This document shows, piece by piece, positions 60,312 to 64,000 of a stretch of 64,000 nt of DNA. The stretch comes from Mesosutterella porci (GTDB taxonomy: Bacteria; Pseudomonadota; Gammaproteobacteria; Burkholderiales; Burkholderiaceae_F). Location: positions 297,595 through 361,594 of the forward strand of contig NZ_JAKNCT010000001.1 of assembly GCF_022134585.1 (NCBI RefSeq), in the 5' to 3' direction. Positions within the stretch are counted from its first letter, which is position 1. Each line of letters begins with the position of its first letter. The notes below the pieces were generated by a model. The model was given only the letters and a program-made list of their open reading frames with translations. It was not told where the DNA came from and did not search any database. The position numbers and the translations under genes were made by a program.

Positions 60312-61745
60312 TTAATCCTTATTTTTGTTGTTGCGGAAAAAAACTTTTTCCTGAATCTCACCTGTCAGAGTCGTAAACGACTCATTTGTGAGCCGCTCTG
60401 CAAGCTCCTCAGCCTCGGCCAGAATCCGAAGATTAAAGCTGTTGAGAAGGTCGTCCGCACGCTGCGGATCCTCCTTTGCGAGCTTCAGGTATTCCTCTTC
60501 CATTGCCGCCTGGCGAATGGCAGTTGTCTTCTCAAAGTCTTTGAACGCCGCCTTTACTGCAGGAGCGAGCTTCGTGTAGTCCGTCATCACCAGCGTTTGC
60601 AGCTTCCTGTACTTCCAGTACACGGAAAGGCTGTCGGCGTGGTCGGTGCCAAGGCCGTAGTGAAGAGGGACAGCCTTCAGCCCTTGGTAATAAGGCACGA
60701 AGACAGAAAGATCGGCCATGCCGAAAGCCATGTACTGCAAGCAGCCGATCGCCCGAGGGAGCCAGGGCCTCACCTGCAGCACGTGCGCTTCGTAGGTGCG
60801 GAACACGCTGATCGGGCGCCAGGGCTCCTCGCCGCGAAGGCCCGGATCATAGGGATCGTGCTCAGTACCCTCGTAATGGTCGCGCATCACGGCCTTCAGA
60901 TCTTCGAGCGTAATTTTCCGCTCAGGCTGAAGATACACGGGGAAGCTACGCCCCGCAGCGGGATCCTGCTTGAGCGACGGATTGAATCGCTTCTGCATGA
61001 TCCAGACCCGGGGATCGTTATATATGCGGTCGCGTCCGTCGTCGCGCGTGTAGGCGCGGGAGAAATCAAACGCACCATCCTTTTCCGGATTCCACAGCCC
61101 GTTCTTTCTTGCAAATTCCATCAGGCTGGGAGAAGCCATCTGGTCATCGCGAGCCGGATCGTATTCACGCAGCCGCCCCTGGTTGGCAGAAGCGAAATAG
61201 GAGTCTGCAGGAGTCCGCTGGGCCATCCACTGGTGCCCCGTGCCGGTTTCAAGGTACCAGGAGTCGTGGTCGTCAATAAATCCCACACCAAACCCTTCGC
61301 CGCATCCCTTTTCCTCAATGATGCGGCCGAGGAGTGCGCAGGCCTCGCGGGCGCTGCGTGCCTGCATAAGAAGGACATCGGCGATATCGTCTTCGGTGAT
61401 ACCGGACTCGGTGTTGTAGGGATCAAAGACCAGGGCGTCGTCGCGGGCGAAGATCGATTCCGTGCCAGTGAGGCCCACGCCCTCGCTGTTGAACCCGGCC
61501 GCCCCGTGCAGCCCCGTCTGCCAGTTGGGGATCGTCGTGTAGCGAAGCGTCTCAAAGGGATAGGGGTACTCGAAGGCGGTGGCTCCGTGATGATCCTTCG
61601 TCCGATACATGGAGCCCGAGGGATGCTGCGCCGCCTCGTGGATCACAAAGTGCTGGGCCTTGAGCGCGCTGCTGTCGGCGCTGCGAGCCAGAAGGAAGGA
61701 GCCGTCGGCCGAAGCCTTTTCGCCCACAATGATCGTCGTGCACAT
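60312..61745 (-). CDS. pepD: C69 family dipeptidase (PepD-type)
   Basis: 477 residues. An N-terminal-nucleophile hydrolase: after Met removal the Cys of MCTTIIVGEKASADGSFLLA is the catalytic residue. Conserved blocks are NWQTGLHGAAGFNSEGVGLTGTESI and EEKGCGEGFGVGFIDDHDSWYLETGTGHQW. The family hydrolyses a broad range of dipeptides. No signal peptide is seen, so it works in the cytoplasm. The ATG at 61745 was chosen because it places Cys at position 2; AAGGCGG lies upstream. It supplies free amino acids, including His, from peptides. It is followed by the lysR gene and preceded by an exported flavoprotein on the same strand. Confidence 0.92.
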   Translation of the reverse strand: MCTTIIVGEKASADGSFLLARSADSSALKAQHFVIHEAAQHPSGSMYRTKDHHGATAFEYPYPFETLRYTTIPNWQTGLHGAAGFNSEGVGLTGTESIFARDDALVFDPYNTESGITEDDIADVLLMQARSAREACALLGRIIEEKGCGEGFGVGFIDDHDSWYLETGTGHQWMAQRTPADSYFASANQGRLREYDPARDDQMASPSLMEFARKNGLWNPEKDGAFDFSRAYTRDDGRDRIYNDPRVWIMQKRFNPSLKQDPAAGRSFPVYLQPERKITLEDLKAVMRDHYEGTEHDPYDPGLRGEEPWRPISVFRTYEAHVLQVRPWLPRAIGCLQYMAFGMADLSVFVPYYQGLKAVPLHYGLGTDHADSLSVYWKYRKLQTLVMTDYTKLAPAVKAAFKDFEKTTAIRQAAMEEEYLKLAKEDPQRADDLLNSFNLRILAEAEELAERLTNESFTTLTGEIQEKVFFRNNKNKD

Positions 61746-61873
61746 AAAACACCGCCTTTTAGAAATGGATCCGCGAGGCAAGAGCCTGCGGTCAAAAGAA
61801 AAAATGGAACTGCATCGGCCGGGTTCCCGCTTTTCAAGATTCGGGAACCCAGCTGATTCAAGGTGCTGCGGGA

Positions 61874-63352
61874 CTACTTCATGTCAGCGCGCATAAATTC
61901 GCTCGAGAGCTTTCCGGACGTCGTGCACCAGGAAATGTTCATTCCGGGGGAGGAGTCGTCGCCGTGAACCGCATTGATAACCTCACCCGCGGCATAAAGG
62001 CCGCGAATTGGCTTCTTCGCCTTGTTCAGGACCCGCAGATGATCATCCACGATCACGCTGCCCATGGTCGTCGCAAAGCGCGGCTTCTGCTCCACGATGT
62101 AGTAGGGGCCTTCGGTCTTTGCTTCGCGCAGCATGAAGGCCTTCGGACGGCCGAAGTCCTCATCCTTTCCGGCCCGCACGAGCTCGTTGTAGCGGGCAAG
62201 CGTCGCCTTCAGGTTCGCCGCGTTGATGCCCGCGTGCGCCGCGGCTTCTTCAAGCGTCGCGCCATGGGCGAAGATCGGAGCGGAACTTCCGTTTGCCGCG
62301 AGCCACTTCTTCAGGTTTTCATCCGTGACTCCCTGGGTCTTGATGCCTTCGACGAATTTGTTCCAAGTGGGCTCGTCCATCACGAGGTACAAAAGTCCGC
62401 CCGGCTGCTTTTCAAGAACCGTGAGGATGTTGTGGTTGGAAGCCTTTTCGTTGACCACGCGCTTGCCGTCCTTGTTGACAAGGAAGCCCGCTTCCTTCCA
62501 AGCGCGGTAGTTGCCCTGGATGATGGAGGTGGCGGTGCCGGGAGCGGATTCAATTCCATTGGGATAGCGCTTGCCGTACTCCATGTTCTCCAACTGCGCG
62601 CCCACTTTAACCGCCATCCGGTGGCCATCGCCGGTAGAAGACTGCGGTCCATAGTAGAGCGCGCTCTTCAGGGGCTCAACCAGCATCGCCTTGTTCGCCC
62701 CGTAGCCGCCGGTCGCAAGGAGCACTGCTTTTGCATGCACCGTGACCGTGTCGCCGCCTCTTTTAGCCTTGACCCCCGTCACCCTGCCGTTTTTAACGAT
62801 GAGCTCTTCGGCCCGCGTGTTGAGCAGGAGCTTCGCGCCGGCCTTCTCCACTGCGCTCTGGACTTTCGGATAAAAGCCCGAGCAGTAGCCCTTGAGGTAG
62901 AGGCTCCGATCAAAGCGGAATTCCGCCCGGTACTGCAGCTTCTGATCGATAAAGGTCGGATGGAACGTGCTGATCACCCAGTTGGCGACCCTGGGAGAGT
63001 TTTCCGCCAGGAGCTTGAGGGTCGTGAGGTCGTTCTTCAGATGCCCGTTGGCAATCAAATCCTGGACCAGGCTCTGGGGCGGATCATACGGGACCCCTTT
63101 CGCCTTCTGGAGGTCGGAGCCCTGAATCGCATACTGCCCGCCACAGAGCATGGAGGCTCCGCCGGGGAATGCCATCTTTTCAAGAATCACAACCTTTTTC
63201 CCGTGCGAGGCGCTGTCGTAGGCCGACATAATTCCGGCCCACCCGGAGCCGATCACCGCGATGTCAGCGTTGATGGTCTGGTTTGCGGCGTATGCACTTC
63301 CAACGGAACACAAGGCGACTAAAAGGACCGTTTTCTTTAAAAGATATTGCAT
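61874..63352 (-). CDS. Exported FAD_binding_2 flavoprotein reductase lacking FMN domain
   Basis: 492 residues. The Sec signal peptide MQYLLKKTVLLVALCSVGSA is followed directly by INADIAVIGSGWAGIMSAYD, LEKMAFPGGASMLCGGQYAI, LLATGGYGANKA and IRGLYAAGEVINAVHGDD. It has the same active-site pattern as the 7747-9537 protein (VVNEKASNHNILTVLEKQPG; HGDDSSPGMNISWCTTSGK) and so lacks both Arg residues of fumarate and urocanate reductases. Sequence elsewhere is also close (ALYYGPQSSTGDGHRMAVKVG against ALYYGPVSSTGDGHKMAEKVG). It probably acts on a related substrate but must receive electrons from a separate carrier, since it has no FMN_bind domain. It shares a strand with the C69 dipeptidase downstream (129 bases). 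Confidence 0.86.
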   Translation of the reverse strand: MQYLLKKTVLLVALCSVGSAYAANQTINADIAVIGSGWAGIMSAYDSASHGKKVVILEKMAFPGGASMLCGGQYAIQGSDLQKAKGVPYDPPQSLVQDLIANGHLKNDLTTLKLLAENSPRVANWVISTFHPTFIDQKLQYRAEFRFDRSLYLKGYCSGFYPKVQSAVEKAGAKLLLNTRAEELIVKNGRVTGVKAKRGGDTVTVHAKAVLLATGGYGANKAMLVEPLKSALYYGPQSSTGDGHRMAVKVGAQLENMEYGKRYPNGIESAPGTATSIIQGNYRAWKEAGFLVNKDGKRVVNEKASNHNILTVLEKQPGGLLYLVMDEPTWNKFVEGIKTQGVTDENLKKWLAANGSSAPIFAHGATLEEAAAHAGINAANLKATLARYNELVRAGKDEDFGRPKAFMLREAKTEGPYYIVEQKPRFATTMGSVIVDDHLRVLNKAKKPIRGLYAAGEVINAVHGDDSSPGMNISWCTTSGKLSSEFMRADMK

Positions 63353-63618
63353 GGCATCCTCTCTTTTACCTAGTTCTGAATCCCGCTTAGTTTAGAGACG
63401 CTTTTTGGGGAACACAATAAGAGTCACAGATAAGAATCGGACAGCTATCCGTCTGCCAGACAAACCCAGCCCTGTCTGAGAATTAAGAGCCCGCTCAGCT
63501 GCACCATAGGGACGGCAGGTGAACTGGTATGGATTTCTTGGACAGATGTAAGACGGAATTATTTTAGGCATCCGGCTTTTCAATTTCTCGAAAAAATTTC
63601 TGTCGTAATCAGCAGCAT

Positions 63619-64000
63619 TCAAGACACCGTTTCCTGTTTCTCCTTCTGGCGCTGCTGCCGGTACTCTGACGGGGGGATGTTGCCGATCACTGAGCAAGGC
63701 CGGCGGTTGTTGTAAAAATCGATATAGAAGGCAATGCTGTCATTCTGTTCCTGGAAGCTCGGCTTCTCCCTGCTGAGCAGGGAGTTATACAGGGATTCGA
63801 CCTTAAAGGTGCCGTTGAAGCTCTCCATGGTGGCATTGTCATAGCAGTTGGCCGTGCGGGAGAAACTTTGCGCCACGCCCATATCAGCAAGCAGCTGCCG
63901 GAAGGTCTCCGAGGTATAGATGCTCCCGCGGTCACTGTGAAGCATGGCTCCGGGAGCAAATTTGCGGAACGACAGGATCTGCAGAGTGGCGACCGCCAGC
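63619..64000 (-). CDS. IS3 family transposase OrfB, C-terminal part (cut by window edge)
   Basis: Runs off the right edge; about 126 residues are visible. The integrase core shows HSDRGSIYTSETFRQLLADM and FSRTANCYDNATMESFNGTF, with the second Asp and the Glu of the DDE triad, ending IDFYNNRRPCSVIGNIPPSEYR, all typical of the IS3/IS150 group. The stop is at 63619. The inverted repeat of the element should lie between there and about 63400, but I cannot fix it. The GC content is lower than in the neighbouring flavoprotein gene, in line with a mobile origin. Confidence 0.85.
   Translation of the reverse strand, partial: LAVATLQILSFRKFAPGAMLHSDRGSIYTSETFRQLLADMGVAQSFSRTANCYDNATMESFNGTFKVESLYNSLLSREKPSFQEQNDSIAFYIDFYNNRRPCSVIGNIPPSEYRQQRQKEKQETVS

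Overview
The window is high-GC DNA, with coding regions strongly biased to G or C at the third codon position. It looks like a gut Betaproteobacterium of the Sutterellaceae type (Sutterella, Parasutterella, Mesosutterella). That assignment rests on gene content: three Neisseria-type 16-strand porins ending in Phe, a RecBCD operon, DcuC, BrnQ and AGCS amino-acid carriers, and an expanded set of exported FAD_binding_2 reductases. No rRNA or housekeeping marker is present, so it is an inference. I recognise no tRNA, rRNA or CRISPR array.

Layout. 0.5-6.6 kb: acetyltransferase, methyltransferase, a pair of truncated genes, a PD-(D/E)XK/DUF2075 ATPase and a broken metallophosphoesterase. 6.6-7.7 kb: gene-poor and AT-rich. 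7.7-9.5 kb: flavinylated FAD reductase. 10.4-19.7 kb: recC-recB-recD with 4-bp overlaps. 19.8-23.0 kb: decayed ABC, TonB and flavoprotein fragments around an intact AGCS symporter. 23.2-28 kb: thermonuclease, two tandem BrnQ carriers, frameshifted nitroreductase. 27.9-31.3 kb: metal P-type ATPase operon with three small partners. 31.4-33.3 kb: complete IS1202/ISNCY-type element with 17-bp flanking direct repeats. 33.4-37.2 kb: Tat-exported reductase, divergent LysR, porin. 37.2-43.9 kb: M3 peptidase, DcuC, a second M3-like protein without the zinc motif, MFS. 43.9-49.7 kb: TetR, porin, UrdA-type urocanate reductase and a divergent exported histidine-ammonia-lyase-like protein. 49.9-54.7 kb: PLD-helicase-DUF3427 plus NUDIX, divergent from an S24 repressor and its nucleophile-less paralogue. 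54.8-63.4 kb: two more FAD reductases, porin, an exported protein with flavinylation-like repeats, LysR, C69 dipeptidase. 63.6-64 kb: partial IS3 transposase.

How the genes work together. The theme is anaerobic life on peptides, amino acids and unsaturated acids. Porins admit substrates; peptidases and AGCS/BrnQ/DcuC carriers feed the cell; exported flavoproteins use organic acids as terminal electron acceptors in the periplasm. The best-supported unit is at 46.0-49.7 kb. The flavoprotein carries the residues I recall for urocanate reductase (Y375, D390, R413, H522, R562, each at the UrdA number +2). The divergent neighbour is an ammonia-lyase-family protein with a signal peptide. Two copies of a 14-bp TetR-like operator lie between them. 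Together this suggests a periplasmic histidine -> urocanate -> imidazole propionate respiratory route, but the lyase has no visible Ala-Ser-Gly for the MIO cofactor.

A second unit to watch is the PLD-helicase/NUDIX pair with its S24 regulators (49.9-54.7 kb), which resembles a defence island. Several genes are truncated or frameshifted. Two junctions join N-terminally truncated genes head to head at small palindromes, meaning either genome decay or assembly joins.
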